From: Serratia plymuthica | Lineage (GTDB): Bacteria; Pseudomonadota; Gammaproteobacteria; Enterobacterales; Enterobacteriaceae | DNA length: 64,000 bases | Assembly (NCBI RefSeq): GCF_018336935.1 | Contig: NZ_CP068771.1 | Coordinates: 4,402,001 to 4,466,000, forward strand | Direction: 5' to 3' | In this document: positions 1-9,131 of the stretch, in pieces | Layout of the letters: the number at the start of each line of letters is the position of its first letter | Position numbering within the stretch: the stretch's first letter is position 1 | Made by a program: the position numbers and the translations under genes | The notes under the pieces: model-generated | What the model was told of the DNA's origin: nothing | The model's database searches: none | The model's input: only the letters and a program-made list of their open reading frames with translations

Positions 1-61
1 GGTCATACAGGCCGGCTTTGATAAAGGTGCCGCCGCAGTCCAGCCCCAGCCAATAGTCCAT
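1..61 (-). CDS. FGGY-family sugar kinase, N-terminus only (window edge)
   Basis: Only the first 20 codons are inside the window; translation begins MDYWLGLDCGGTFIKAGLYD. The DCGGTFIKAGLYD stretch is the phosphate-1 ATP-binding motif of FGGY carbohydrate kinases. With yiaK and yiaL just upstream, the best guess is an L-xylulose kinase (LyxK/YiaP type), but that rests on context. The start codon shares its A with the TAA stop of the preceding transporter gene (TAATG), so translation is probably coupled. Gene is partial. Confidence 0.75.
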   Translation of the reverse strand, partial: MDYWLGLDCGGTFIKAGLYD

Positions 62-1356
62 TATTCGGCCCCCGCTTTTTGGTCGCATCTGTTCGGCAGC
101 ATCAACGCCAGCACCGAGGCGATGGCCAGCGACACCGCGAGGCTGTAAACGCCGACGTCTTTGCTGAACAAGGTGATCAACACGCCGACCATATAGGGGC
201 CGCAGAAACCGCCGAGGTTGCCCAGCGCATTGATCACGCCGCGCGCGCCGCCGGCTACTTCGGCGTTAAACAGCTTGGGCGGAATGGTCCAGAACACCCC
301 GGCGGCGGCCTGGATAAAGACGCCGCAGCCCACCAGCGCCGCGTACGACCACCAGATGTGATCCTTCAGCAGCACCGACAGCGCCATGCAGATGGCAAAG
401 CAGGCCAGCGGCAGTGCGACGAACACTTTGCGCTTGCCGGTGCGATCGGAGAGGGTGGAAATGATCAGCATGCCGAAGATGGCGCCGATATAGGGCAGGA
501 TGGCCAGCATCCCGACCTGCTCCATATTGCCGTTGGTGAGCCCCTTGAGAATGGTCGGCAGCCACAGGGTGTAGCCGTAAATCCCGGTCTGGTAGAAGAA
601 GTTCACCAGAATCAACTGCCACATGATTTTGTCGCCCAGCACCCGACGCAGCGAGGCGTTGCGCACCGTTTTGCCTTTGATCAGCAACTGTTCGTCGTGC
701 AGCGTCTTGATCAGATAATCTTTTTCCGCCTGCGAAATCCATTTGGCCTCTTGCGGACGGTTGCTGATGGTGAAATACCACAGCGCCATCACGACCAGCG
801 ACAGCGCGCCCTCGACCAGGAACAGCATGCGCCAGTCCCAGGCGGTGATGATCCAGCCGGACAGCGGTGCGGTGAGGATGCCGGCGATCGGCACGAACAT
901 GATGACGATGGCGTTGGCGCGGCCGCGTTCCTTGTCCGGGAACCAGTTGCTGATCATGGTCAGCACCACCGGCAGCATGCCGCCCTCGGAAACCCCGAGG
1001 GCGAAGCGCAGGAACAGCAATTGATACTGGTTGGCGACCAGCCCGGTCAGCACGGAAATCACCGCCCAGGCCAACAGCGACCAGCCGATGAATTTCTTGC
1101 CGTTGCCGTACACCGCCAGCTTGCCGCCCGGCACCTGCAGGAACAGATAACCGATAAAGAAGATACCGCCGGCCAACCCGGCCATCGAAGCGGTGATACC
1201 CAGTTCATCGTCCATGCCGCCGGGCATGGCGAAGGCGATGTTTACCCGGTCCATATAGGAAATAATGCAGGTAATAAGAATAGGAGGCACTATTCTCAAC
1301 CAGCGTAATTTGGGGATCGCCTGGCTTTGGGTGACAGAAACAGAGGCTGTATTCAT
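61..1356 (-). CDS. MFS transporter, anion:cation symporter type, of the yia-like operon
   Basis: 431 residues, the usual size for a 12-helix major facilitator. After a short cytoplasmic start come strongly hydrophobic segments, the first near residues 22-40 with the SYMDRVNIAFA signature seen in the ACS (hexuronate/glucarate) branch. The between-helix-2-and-3 motif appears as GGKLAVYGNGKK. It lies between yiaL and the sugar kinase, the place held by yiaX2 in the Klebsiella yia operon, so import of a sugar acid such as 2,3-diketo-L-gulonate is a fair inference. Substrate is not readable from sequence. A GC-rich hairpin without a T-run sits in the 97-bp gap to yiaL. Confidence 0.85.
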   Translation of the reverse strand: MNTASVSVTQSQAIPKLRWLRIVPPILITCIISYMDRVNIAFAMPGGMDDELGITASMAGLAGGIFFIGYLFLQVPGGKLAVYGNGKKFIGWSLLAWAVISVLTGLVANQYQLLFLRFALGVSEGGMLPVVLTMISNWFPDKERGRANAIVIMFVPIAGILTAPLSGWIITAWDWRMLFLVEGALSLVVMALWYFTISNRPQEAKWISQAEKDYLIKTLHDEQLLIKGKTVRNASLRRVLGDKIMWQLILVNFFYQTGIYGYTLWLPTILKGLTNGNMEQVGMLAILPYIGAIFGMLIISTLSDRTGKRKVFVALPLACFAICMALSVLLKDHIWWSYAALVGCGVFIQAAAGVFWTIPPKLFNAEVAGGARGVINALGNLGGFCGPYMVGVLITLFSKDVGVYSLAVSLAIASVLALMLPNRCDQKAGAE

Positions 1357-1453
1357 ATATACACCTGTAGAGTCATTTGGTGGCGTTAGGGCGTAGGGGC
1401 GCCCGCACAGGCCCGCAGGCCCGTGTTATGAGTCGTTATAAAATCAGCGTTGC

Positions 1454-1927
1454 TTATTGGGCGTTAAATAACGCCAGCGGTATTTTCACCACCACTTTGC
1501 GAATAGCGCAGGGCCGTTGATGAATACAGGCCGGGCGATGAACGTCCTGCGGAAAAAATACCGCGAAGTTGCCGGGGCGCATTGTGAGCCAGGATTCGTC
1601 CGCGACGTCCCGATAAAAAATGATGTCGCGCTGCGCCAGCAATTCCTGATGGACGGGGTTATCGCCGCGATCTGCCGCTACGCCGATCAATTCGGTACCG
1701 CTGACCAGAAACTGTACGTCGACGTTTTTACGGTGTACTTCGGGCCGCAGTTGGTCCGGCGGCTGAGTGTGCAGATCCAGCACCTGCACCACGTAACCCG
1801 TGGCGGGATCTTCATAACGCCCGGTGGGCAGGGCGCTGAAATCGGTATTCTGCAAATAGGCGACGGCATTGGCGACCGGCGCAGGGTAGTGTTCGGGGGC
1901 CGTATTGGCGATATGACCGAATATCAT
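1454..1927 (-). CDS. yiaL: YiaL / YhcH / YjgK family protein (DUF386)
   Basis: 157 residues starting MIFGHIANT, 13 bp after the yiaK stop, with AGGAGAACC just upstream of the ATG; an in-frame upstream extension into yiaK is rejected because it lacks a ribosome site and conserved residues. YiaL-family proteins are cupin-like folds linked to sugar-acid and sialic-acid catabolism with incompletely defined chemistry. Family-typical segments are HRKNVDVQFLVSGTELIG and the C-terminal FFPQDVHRPACI, which carry candidate metal-binding histidines. Part of the yiaK-yiaL-MFS-kinase operon. Confidence 0.88.
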   Translation of the reverse strand: MIFGHIANTAPEHYPAPVANAVAYLQNTDFSALPTGRYEDPATGYVVQVLDLHTQPPDQLRPEVHRKNVDVQFLVSGTELIGVAADRGDNPVHQELLAQRDIIFYRDVADESWLTMRPGNFAVFFPQDVHRPACIHQRPCAIRKVVVKIPLALFNAQ

Positions 1928-1940
1928 GGCGGTTCTCCTG

Positions 1941-2939
1941 TTACAGCGCCTGAATGCGCGCCCAGACGCGTTCATCGACCGGAATGCCGTCGCGCATGTT
2001 TTCCGCCTGGATACGCGGGAATTTATGGCCCGGCAGGCGAATGGCAACTTCCGGGTTATCGCGTTCGGCGCCGGTGATGTAATCCATGATCCGTTGCAGC
2101 TTTTCGTCGCGGGTATTGCCATCGATCAGGCGCTCGATCTCAATGGCGATAAACACCTGGGATACCCCGTACTCATCGCGGTTGTCTTCGGTCACCTCCG
2201 CCACCGAGGATCCGCCGGACAACAGGGTGGCGATCATATCCAGCACAATCGACAGCGCCGATCCTTTCCAGTAACCCATAGGTAGAATGCGGCGGTTCTC
2301 CTCAATGGTGGCCGGATCGCGCGTCAACTGGCCGTCGTTGTCGAAGCCGCCGTCTACCGGCAGCGTTTTGCCGGCCAGCCGGTTCAGCTCCAGCGCGCCG
2401 TAGGAGAACATCGACATCGACATATCCACCATGGTGATGGGGTTGCCCGGCACCGCGACGATCAGCGGGTTGGTGCCGATGCGGCACTCTTTGGATCCCC
2501 ACGGCGGCATCACGGCTGCCGAATTGGTCCAGCAGATACCGATATAGCCTTTCTCCGCCGCCTGCCAGCCGTAACCGCCGCCGCGCATCCAGTGATTGGC
2601 GTTGCGCAGCGCCACCAGGCCGATACCGTGGCTATCGGCCAGTTGCATGGCGCGATCCATCATCCTGCGGGCGGTGAGGTTGCCGATGCCCTGATGGGCG
2701 TCCCACTGTTCGATTGCGCCCAGCGACAGCAGCTTGCTGGGTTCGGCGTCCGGCACGATATCGCCTGCGTCGAGCTGCTGAATAAAGCGTGGAAACCGGT
2801 TAACGCCGTGGGAGTAAACGCCGCTGGCCGAGGTGTCGGCGAACATGCCGGCGCAGTCGTCAGCGGTGGCTTCCGCCACGCCCCGCGACAGCAGTACGCG
2901 TTTGAATTGCTGTTTCAGATCGGTGTAACTCACTCTCAT
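1941..2939 (-). CDS. dlgD: 2,3-diketo-L-gulonate reductase (malate/L-lactate dehydrogenase-like, YiaK/DlgD)
   Basis: 332 residues, very close to E. coli YiaK/DlgD in length and in conserved blocks: [18 protein letters not shown] near residues 39-56 with the catalytic-type [14 protein letters not shown] near 110-121, and [14 protein letters not shown] near 228. The enzyme reduces 2,3-diketo-L-gulonate with NADH to 3-keto-L-gulonate in L-ascorbate-type catabolism, in the cytosol. It is the first gene of a transcription unit with yiaL, an MFS carrier and a sugar kinase. An operator-like palindrome lies about 55-70 bp upstream. The family includes reductases for related keto acids, so the exact substrate is inferred. 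Confidence 0.9.
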   Translation of the reverse strand: MRVSYTDLKQQFKRVLLSRGVAEATADDCAGMFADTSASGVYSHGVNRFPRFIQQLDAGDIVPDAEPSKLLSLGAIEQWDAHQGIGNLTARRMMDRAMQLADSHGIGLVALRNANHWMRGGGYGWQAAEKGYIGICWTNSAAVMPPWGSKECRIGTNPLIVAVPGNPITMVDMSMSMFSYGALELNRLAGKTLPVDGGFDNDGQLTRDPATIEENRRILPMGYWKGSALSIVLDMIATLLSGGSSVAEVTEDNRDEYGVSQVFIAIEIERLIDGNTRDEKLQRIMDYITGAERDNPEVAIRLPGHKFPRIQAENMRDGIPVDERVWARIQAL

Positions 2940-2991
2940 GCGGGCTCTCCGTTACGGCGGTTTTGTGTGTTTTGTGTCCGTCATATTCCAA

Positions 2992-3012
2992 TATGCGAAA
3001 TCACATTTCAAA
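2992..3012. promoter_or_regulatory. IclR-type operator candidate upstream of yiaK
   Basis: GAAAT at 2997-3001, three bases, then ATTTC at 3005-3009 form a 5+5 palindrome; TATGC before and AAA after are shared with the site at 7901-7921. Both sites precede minus-strand units of the same pathway, so binding by the IclR regulator at 8189 is the natural inference. Confidence 0.6.
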
Positions 3013-3195
3013 TAAATGCTATACCTGCGGTTGAGTGAAGTCAAAGCAAGCAAAGAGAAAGTTATTTATATAAAACAGCAAGTTAAATTAATCTGGCGGT
3101 TTTGTGATCGGCGGCACGTTTTGGGCCGTTGACGTGCTTCAGGCGTGACGAAGCAGAGCGGTACAGGCCCGCTCTGCGTCCACTTTCCCTGTCAG

Positions 3196-4056
3196 TTATC
3201 CCTGAGTATTCAATATCCTGCGGTATAACGAGGTGGTGGCGGTAATGTACAGCTCGTTGCCGTCCGGCCCGCCGAAGGTGCAATTGGAGACGCGCTCCGG
3301 CACGTCGATTTTACCCCGCGTTTTCCCCTGGCTGTCGAAGATCAGCACGCCATCGGCGCAACTGCAAAACAGGTTGCCGGCCCTGTCTACGCAGAAGCCA
3401 TCAGGAAAGCCGGGGGCGACGGTGGCGAAACGCCGGCCGCTGCTCAACTCACGCCCCTCGACCTGATACACCCGCAATTCGCTGCGGCCGAGGGTCGGGA
3501 AATCGACGATCGACATATCCGCCACGTACAGCAGCGATTCATCCGGCGAAAAGGCCAGGCCGTTCGGGCGCTGCAGATCGCAGGCGGCAATGTTCAACGA
3601 ACCGTCGCGCGGGTCAAAGCAGTAGAGATAGCAGCCGATCACCTGGCTTTCCGACTTGTAACCTTCTTCGTCGCCGGTAATGCCGTAGGGCGGATCGGTA
3701 AACCAAATCGTGCCGTCAGAGCGCACCGCCACGTCGTTGGGTGAATTGAAACGTTTGCCGTCAACGCGTTCGATCAGCATTTGCACTTCACCGCTGCTTT
3801 CAGTGCGGGAGATGCCGCGGCGCCCGTGCTCGCAGCTGATCACCCGCCCTTCGGCGTCGCGGGCATTGCCGTTGGCGTAGTGCGAAGGGGAGCGCCACAG
3901 GCTCAGCTCCCCCTGCCGTGACCAGCGGAACATGCGGTTGCCTTTCACATCGCTGAACACCACCGCATCCTGCTGCGGCAGCCACACCGGTCCTTCAGCC
4001 CAGATGGCCGGTGAACACAGGCGCTCAAGCGGATGGTCCGCCATCAGTCCGTTCAT
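3196..4056 (-). CDS. SMP-30/gluconolactonase family lactonase
   Basis: 286 residues, typical for the six-bladed SMP-30/regucalcin beta-propeller. Diagnostic blocks are the metal-ligand glutamate in IWAEGPVWLP (about residues 18-27), FNSPNDVAVRSDGTIWFTDPPYG (about 103-125), RPNGLAFSPDESLLYVAD with the ligand asparagine (about 163-180) and the late FPDGFCVDRAGNL with a metal-ligand aspartate. Such enzymes hydrolyse sugar lactones in the presence of a divalent metal. It follows the substrate-binding protein gene by 12 bp, so it probably opens a lactone brought in by the ABC importer and feeds a sugar acid to the YiaK branch. No signal peptide: cytosolic. Confidence 0.85.
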   Translation of the reverse strand: MNGLMADHPLERLCSPAIWAEGPVWLPQQDAVVFSDVKGNRMFRWSRQGELSLWRSPSHYANGNARDAEGRVISCEHGRRGISRTESSGEVQMLIERVDGKRFNSPNDVAVRSDGTIWFTDPPYGITGDEEGYKSESQVIGCYLYCFDPRDGSLNIAACDLQRPNGLAFSPDESLLYVADMSIVDFPTLGRSELRVYQVEGRELSSGRRFATVAPGFPDGFCVDRAGNLFCSCADGVLIFDSQGKTRGKIDVPERVSNCTFGGPDGNELYITATTSLYRRILNTQG

Positions 4057-4068
4057 ACCGACCTCCGC

Positions 4069-5169
4069 TTACTTCACGCCCCAAATGGTTTTGTAGTGGC
4101 CCTGATAATCATTTTGCGGGTCATACAGGTTGTTGCTGCCACCGTCGGCGGCGATGTTGTCGCGCGTCACCAGGTGCGCCGGAGTGACATAGCCTGAAGG
4201 TGGCTGCTTGGCGAAGGCGCGGTTGAACTCATCCAGCAGTTGCCAACCGTGCAGTTTCAGCGGTTCGGGCACCGTGGCAGACTGGCTGTCGCCGGAACGG
4301 ATGCGCTGGTAGGCGGAAATGGAGCCGTCGCCGGCGGAGATGTTGTAAGGCGCGTTCTTGCCGCCTTTGCCTGCGGTTTTCAGCGCCGGCGCCATGAAAT
4401 CAAAGTACAAATCGTTGATCGCCAGCGCGTACTGGAATTTATCGCCGTATTTCTGCAGCAGGCTGAAGGTCATGGACGGCATGCGGTTGGAGGTGTCCGA
4501 CAGCGGGGTGTCGATAAACTCCACCACTTTACAGCCACTGCATTTGCCGATTTCTTCTTTCATCACGTTGGCCTTGTCCAGCGCGATTTGATACAGAGAA
4601 TCGGTAAAGATCAGCACGCTGGCCTTGCCGCCGGATTGCGCCACCGCGTATTGGGCGGCGATGCGCGCCACTTCGTTGGAATCTGAGGTGACGTTATAGA
4701 ACACGTTGTATTTGGCGATCGGTCCCGGCTCCGGCACCGCGTGCCAGGCGGTCAGCACTATGCCTTGCTGGATGGCCTTCTTCAGCGGGATCTTGGCTAC
4801 GTTCGGGTTCCAGCCGCCGATCACGATGCCGTCCGGTTTCTGGGCGATGGCCTGATTGAGCGAAGCCAACTGGTCTTTCACCGAGCCGCCGCCGTCCAAG
4901 GTTTCCAGCTTCCAGCCGGCGGCTTTCGCCGCTTCGCTCAGCCCTTCTTGCACGCCCTGCACGCCGCCGTTTTTCATGTCCGAAGCGATAAAGATGATTT
5001 TCTTGTTGGCCTGCAATTTTGGCCCGCTGGTGGGGCCGTCCCACTGGGTGACGCTGGCGGTGGCCTTGGCGACCGCCGCCGTGGCCTGATCGAGATAGGC
5101 ATCGGCCCAGGCGGGTGAAGTGGCGCTGGCCAGCAGCAGGGTAGTCGGTAAGATCCAAAGACGTTTCAT
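4069..5169 (-). CDS. Periplasmic sugar-binding protein of a ribose-type ABC importer
   Basis: 366 residues beginning with a cleavable signal peptide (MKRLWILPTTLLLASATSPAWA, cleavage probably after AWA near residue 22). The mature part carries the Peripla_BP_4 pattern: IIFIASDMKNGGVQGVQEGLSEAAKAAGW, the hinge-region PDGIVIGGWNP, and AINDLYFDFMAPAL. Two cysteines in a CSGC pair near residue 212 are unusual for the family and may form a periplasmic disulfide. Upstream neighbours are the permease (15-bp gap) and ATPase, downstream the lactonase. The ligand is probably a sugar, sugar acid or lactone; nothing in the sequence fixes it. Confidence 0.88.
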   Translation of the reverse strand: MKRLWILPTTLLLASATSPAWADAYLDQATAAVAKATASVTQWDGPTSGPKLQANKKIIFIASDMKNGGVQGVQEGLSEAAKAAGWKLETLDGGGSVKDQLASLNQAIAQKPDGIVIGGWNPNVAKIPLKKAIQQGIVLTAWHAVPEPGPIAKYNVFYNVTSDSNEVARIAAQYAVAQSGGKASVLIFTDSLYQIALDKANVMKEEIGKCSGCKVVEFIDTPLSDTSNRMPSMTFSLLQKYGDKFQYALAINDLYFDFMAPALKTAGKGGKNAPYNISAGDGSISAYQRIRSGDSQSATVPEPLKLHGWQLLDEFNRAFAKQPPSGYVTPAHLVTRDNIAADGGSNNLYDPQNDYQGHYKTIWGVK

Positions 5170-5184
5170 TGGGTGAGCTCCTGG

Positions 5185-6267
5185 TTAAGGATTGATCGCT
5201 TTTTGGTTATTTTTATCCGCCGTAACGGTCGGGCTGCGTTGTACCGCTTTTTGATTGAGTAACCGGCGGCGCTGGGCATAGCCCGCCAGGGTGATCGACA
5301 GCAGCAGCGTCGCGCCGTTGAACAGTGGCTCGACCCAGAATTCGCCGCCGAACTGCTGAATACCGGCGATGCCGATAGCCAGAATGGCGATGCCGACCAC
5401 GGTGCCCCAGACGTTAACCCGGCCGGGGCGAATGGTGGTGCTGCCAAGGAAGGCACCGACCAGTGCCGGCAGCAGGTAGTCCATGCCCACGCTGGCCTGG
5501 CCGACGCCCTGTTCGGCGGCGATCAGTACGCCGCTGAAGCCGGTCAACACGCTGGAGGCAATAAAGGCGCCGACAGTAAAGCGATTGACCGAGATACCGT
5601 TTAACCGCGCCGCCGCCGGGTTGCCGCCCACCGCGTACATGCAGCGGCCCAGCGGAGTGTGTTCGGTGATCAACCACAGCACCACGGCGACGATCAACAC
5701 GTAGAACGCGACGATCGGGATCCCGCCGATCTCGGTGTGGTGCAGGGCGATGAAGGCGTCCGGCAGATCGCCGACGATCTGGCGCCCGCCGGAGTGCCAC
5801 AGCGCTATCGCATACAGCACGGTGCCGGAACCCAGGGTGGCGACGAAGCTGTCGATATCCGCCAGCGCCACCAGAATGCCGTTCAGCAGGCCGTAAAGCG
5901 CGGAGATGGCCAACACCGTCAGCACCGCCATCTGCCACGAGAAGCCGTATTCCACCTGCAGGGTAATGGCCAGGATATGCCACAGCACGATGCCGAAGCC
6001 GACGTTAAGGTCGATTTTGCCGACGATCATCGGAATGGTCGCCGCCAGCGCCAGCAGGGCGATCTTGGATTTGCTGGAGAGGATCGCCTGCACCGTCAAC
6101 ATCGAGGCGAATGACGGCGCGATCAGTGAAAACAGGACCACCAGCGCAACGCACAGCAGCAGCAGGCCGTAGCGGGTGAGAACCTGCATCAGCCAGGGGC
6201 CGGCGCCGTCTTGCGACAGGCTGACCCTTTGCTCAAGCGCCGTTGATTTAACAGATGTTTTAGACAT
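5185..6267 (-). CDS. Ribose-type ABC transporter permease (RbsC-like)
   Basis: 360 residues with about ten hydrophobic segments, as in BPD_transp_2/RbsC permeases. A charged cytoplasmic N-terminus (about 30 residues) precedes the first helix. The conserved cytoplasmic segment YAVGGNPAAARLNGISVNRF (around residues 212-231), which meets the ATPase, is clearly present, followed by GMDYLLPALVGAFLGSTTIRPGRVNVWGTVVG. Its start overlaps the end of the ATPase gene by 8 bp, so the two are translationally coupled. It forms the membrane channel of the importer. Confidence 0.9.
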   Translation of the reverse strand: MSKTSVKSTALEQRVSLSQDGAGPWLMQVLTRYGLLLLCVALVVLFSLIAPSFASMLTVQAILSSKSKIALLALAATIPMIVGKIDLNVGFGIVLWHILAITLQVEYGFSWQMAVLTVLAISALYGLLNGILVALADIDSFVATLGSGTVLYAIALWHSGGRQIVGDLPDAFIALHHTEIGGIPIVAFYVLIVAVVLWLITEHTPLGRCMYAVGGNPAAARLNGISVNRFTVGAFIASSVLTGFSGVLIAAEQGVGQASVGMDYLLPALVGAFLGSTTIRPGRVNVWGTVVGIAILAIGIAGIQQFGGEFWVEPLFNGATLLLSITLAGYAQRRRLLNQKAVQRSPTVTADKNNQKAINP

Positions 6268-7813
6268 TACCCACCTCAGATTCTAACGTTGTTGCGAGGG
6301 TTTCCCCGGCGCTGGCGGAGGCCAGTTCCAATAAATTGGCGAATGACACCTGCTGATTTTTCAGCTCGCCGACCACTTTTCCCCGGTTAAACACCAGAGC
6401 GCGGTTGCAGATATGGGCGATCTCCTCAAAATCGTTGGAGACAACCAATACCGCCACGCCTTCTGCCAGGGATTTATTTAAGAGATGATAGATTTCCGCC
6501 CGTGCGCCGACGTCCACGCCGGCGGTGGGATCTTCCAGGATCAGCAGCGGTGCGCCCAGGTGCATCCAGCGCGCCATCACCACCTTCTGCTGGTTGCCGC
6601 CGGACAGGGCGCTGATATCGATATTGACGTCCTTGGGCCGCACATCGAACAGCTGGACCTTCCACCAACTGGCGCCTATCTCGGCGCGGCGGCTGTAGCG
6701 CGAAAGCAGCTTGTGGCCGGAGGCCGTCGGATTGATAAACAGGTTTTCGCGCACGCTCATCGACATCACCAGGCTTTCGCCGGTACGATCGCCCGCCACC
6801 AATGAGACGCCGCAGGCCATCGCCTGTTGCGGGTTGCCGGCCGTATAGGGCTGGTCACGAAAACGGATCTCGCCGCCGTCGGCCTGGCGCAGGCCGAACA
6901 GCAGCCGGCCGATCTCTTCTTGCCCGGCACCGCGCAGACCGGCCAGCGCCAGCATTTCGCCCGGTTGCAGGCTGAAACTGACCGGGCCGATATCGCCCAC
7001 CACCAGGTTATTGAGCTGCAATACCGGCGGCCGGTGTTCCGGCAGCGGCTCGCGCTGATCGTCGGCCATGGCTTCGCCGACGATCATCTGCACCAGATCG
7101 CGCAGCCTGTAGTCGGCGGTATTGCCACCGGCCACGTAGCGTCCGTCGCGCATTACGCACACCCGGTCGGCAATTTCGATCACTTCATCCAGCCGGTGAG
7201 TGACGTAAATCATGCCGACTTTTTTGGCGCGCAGCCGGTTGATGACCGCGAACAGATGGCGCACGTCGTTGGCGGGCAGCGAGGCGGTGGGTTCATCCAG
7301 CACCAGCAATTCGGCATTGACCGCCACTGCCCGGGCGATCGCCAGCAAGGATTTTTCGGTGCGCGACAGTTCGAATACCCTGGCATCGGGATCCAGCGCA
7401 ATGCCGACGTCCTGCAACGCCTGAACGGCGCGGTGGCGGATGGCGCGCCAGTTGATCAAGCCAAAACGGCGCGGGAAGCCCATCACCAGCGCCATGTTTT
7501 CCGCCACCGTCATCCATTCGATTAGCCCGAGATCCTGATGGATAAAGGCAATAGGCTGGCGGCTGTCACTTTTTATCGCCGCAGCGGAGGCTATGCTGGC
7601 TCCCTGAAACTGAATGTCGCCGCCGTCGCGCGGGTAAACCCCCGCCAACACCTTGATCAGCGTCGATTTGCCTGCGCCGTTCTCGCCCAGCAGGGCCAGC
7701 ACCTCGCCCGGCATGACGTGCAGGCTGACGTCATTGACCGCCACGTTGCCGCCAAAACGTTTGACGATATGGCTGAGGGTGAGAATGGGTTGTTCCGCAT
7801 GGTCTGGTGTCAT
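6260..7813 (-). CDS. Ribose-type ABC transporter ATPase, two fused nucleotide-binding domains (RbsA-like)
   Basis: 517 residues from the ATG at 7813 (MTPDHAEQP), preceded by AGGGG at a workable distance; a longer frame from 7900 would start inside the shared operator and has no ribosome site. Domain 1 carries Walker A GENGAGKST, signature LSRTEKSLLAIARA and Walker B LLVLDEPTA. Domain 2 has the degenerate Walker A (GLRGAGQEE) and signature SGGNQQKVVMARW normal for RbsA/MglA proteins, and LLILEDPTAGVDVGA. It powers sugar import. First gene of the operon ATPase-permease-binding protein-lactonase. Confidence 0.9.
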   Translation of the reverse strand: MTPDHAEQPILTLSHIVKRFGGNVAVNDVSLHVMPGEVLALLGENGAGKSTLIKVLAGVYPRDGGDIQFQGASIASAAAIKSDSRQPIAFIHQDLGLIEWMTVAENMALVMGFPRRFGLINWRAIRHRAVQALQDVGIALDPDARVFELSRTEKSLLAIARAVAVNAELLVLDEPTASLPANDVRHLFAVINRLRAKKVGMIYVTHRLDEVIEIADRVCVMRDGRYVAGGNTADYRLRDLVQMIVGEAMADDQREPLPEHRPPVLQLNNLVVGDIGPVSFSLQPGEMLALAGLRGAGQEEIGRLLFGLRQADGGEIRFRDQPYTAGNPQQAMACGVSLVAGDRTGESLVMSMSVRENLFINPTASGHKLLSRYSRRAEIGASWWKVQLFDVRPKDVNIDISALSGGNQQKVVMARWMHLGAPLLILEDPTAGVDVGARAEIYHLLNKSLAEGVAVLVVSNDFEEIAHICNRALVFNRGKVVGELKNQQVSFANLLELASASAGETLATTLESEVGNV

Positions 7814-7900
7814 GTGATGCGCCCCTGGTGTCCGGCATGCGCTATCGGCGCAATGCAAAATGGGTGAACTTCTGGTTGTTATATCGCCTTTAAATTTCAT

Positions 7901-7921
7901 TATGCGAAATTCAATTTCAAA
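7901..7921. promoter_or_regulatory. IclR-type operator candidate upstream of the ABC operon
   Basis: GAAAT at 7906-7910, TCA, ATTTC at 7914-7918, embedded in the same TATGC...AAA context as the site before yiaK. It lies about 90 bp upstream of the ATPase start, in the divergent promoter region with the IclR gene. Confidence 0.6.
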
Positions 7922-7971
7922 AATAATATGCCGATCGCTGATCTAAAGCAAAGCCAGAGGCATTTTAATTG

Positions 7972-7985
7972 TTGTTTTAAAACAA
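7972..7985. promoter_or_regulatory. 14-bp perfect palindrome in the ABC/IclR divergent promoter
   Basis: TTGTTTTAAAACAA reads the same on both strands. It sits in the 375-bp gap between the ABC operon and the IclR gene and could be a second regulator or autoregulation site. A/T-rich palindromes can arise by chance, so this is tentative. Confidence 0.3.
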
Positions 7986-8188
7986 TGTGTTATTTGTCTC
8001 TTTGCGGAATTGTGACGGACAACTCACTTCAGGTGTTGCCAGGTTGTTGCGCATTTTCAACCTGCTGCTGACAATGAAACGGCGTTCCGTCTTCACCTGA
8101 TGCGGGCCTTGGGGTAACATTCCCGACAAAGGAGCCGCTTGCCACGCCGTGGCGTTGACCGGCGGTTCGACATTGGAGAAATTGCGCT

Positions 8189-9007
8189 ATGAGCCTGAAA
8201 GCCGTCGACGAGAAAGATGACAAGAAAGATAAACCCCTGGGTAGCCAAAGCCTGTTCCGTGGTTTGCAACTGATCGAGATCCTGAGCAATTTCCCTAATG
8301 GCTGCCCGTTGGCGCACCTGTCCGAGCTGGCGGGAATGAACAAAAGCACTGTCCATCGTCTGTTGCAGGGATTGCATACCAGCGGCTATGTGACCCAGGC
8401 GCCGTCGCCTGGCAGCTATCGCCTGACCACCAAATTTATTTCCATCGGCCAGAAGGCGCTTTCTTCGCTGAATATCATCCACGTTGCCGCGCCGCATCTG
8501 GAACAACTGAATCTGGAAGTGGGGGAGACGGTGAATTTCTCCAGCCGGGAAGATGACCACGTCATTCTGATTTACAAGCTGGAGCCGACCACCGGCATGA
8601 TGCGTACCCGTGCCTATATCGGCCAGCATATGCCCCTGTACTGCTCGGCGATGGGCAAGATTTTCATGGCCTACGGCAACAACGACTATCCCGAACACTA
8701 TTGGCAAACCCATCAGCAAGAGATTCAGACGTTAACGCGCAATACCATTACCGAGTTGCCGAAGATGTATGAGGAATTGGCCGATATCCGCCAGCGCGGC
8801 ATGGCGATGGATCGTGAAGAGAATGAGCTGGGCGTCTCCTGCGTGGCGGCGCCGGTATTTGATATTCAGCAGAGGGTGCCCTATGCGGTGTCGGTGTCGT
8901 TGCCGACCGCCAAACTGCAACAGATTGGCGTGAAGGCCCTGATCAAGCCGGTGTTGGCGACCGCACAGCGCATTTCCCAGGAATTGGGGTTTGTGATCCC
9001 AGCCTGA
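8189..9007 (+). CDS. IclR-family transcriptional regulator of the sugar-acid regulon (YiaJ-like)
   Basis: 272 residues. An N-terminal winged helix-turn-helix (QSLFRGLQLIEILSNFPNGCPLAHLSELAGMNKSTVHRLLQGLHTSGYV, about residues 23-70) precedes the C-terminal IclR effector domain, which shows LYCSAMGKIFMA (about 150) and the ENELGVSCVAAPVFD block (about 210-225). It is divergent from the ABC importer operon and upstream of the yiaK unit, the arrangement of YiaJ with the yia operon. GGAGAA precedes the ATG by 12 bases. It most likely represses both units through the GAAATnnnATTTC sites and is relieved by a pathway intermediate. Confidence 0.88.
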   Translation: MSLKAVDEKDDKKDKPLGSQSLFRGLQLIEILSNFPNGCPLAHLSELAGMNKSTVHRLLQGLHTSGYVTQAPSPGSYRLTTKFISIGQKALSSLNIIHVAAPHLEQLNLEVGETVNFSSREDDHVILIYKLEPTTGMMRTRAYIGQHMPLYCSAMGKIFMAYGNNDYPEHYWQTHQQEIQTLTRNTITELPKMYEELADIRQRGMAMDREENELGVSCVAAPVFDIQQRVPYAVSVSLPTAKLQQIGVKALIKPVLATAQRISQELGFVIPA

Positions 9008-9131
9008 GTATTAGCATTCCTGATAGTTGATTAGAAATATCAATTTCACCTAATAATTTCTTCCTCGTATGATGCGCGTGTTGACCGACACGCGCCCCCT
9101 GAACGGCGCTTTTTTCTCTGTGAGGAACACC

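Noticed and set aside
9034..9047. Third IclR-type operator before argO
   Set aside because: Half-sites GAAAT/ATTTC are present but with a 4-base spacer and without the flanking bases shared by the other two; argO is not part of the regulon.
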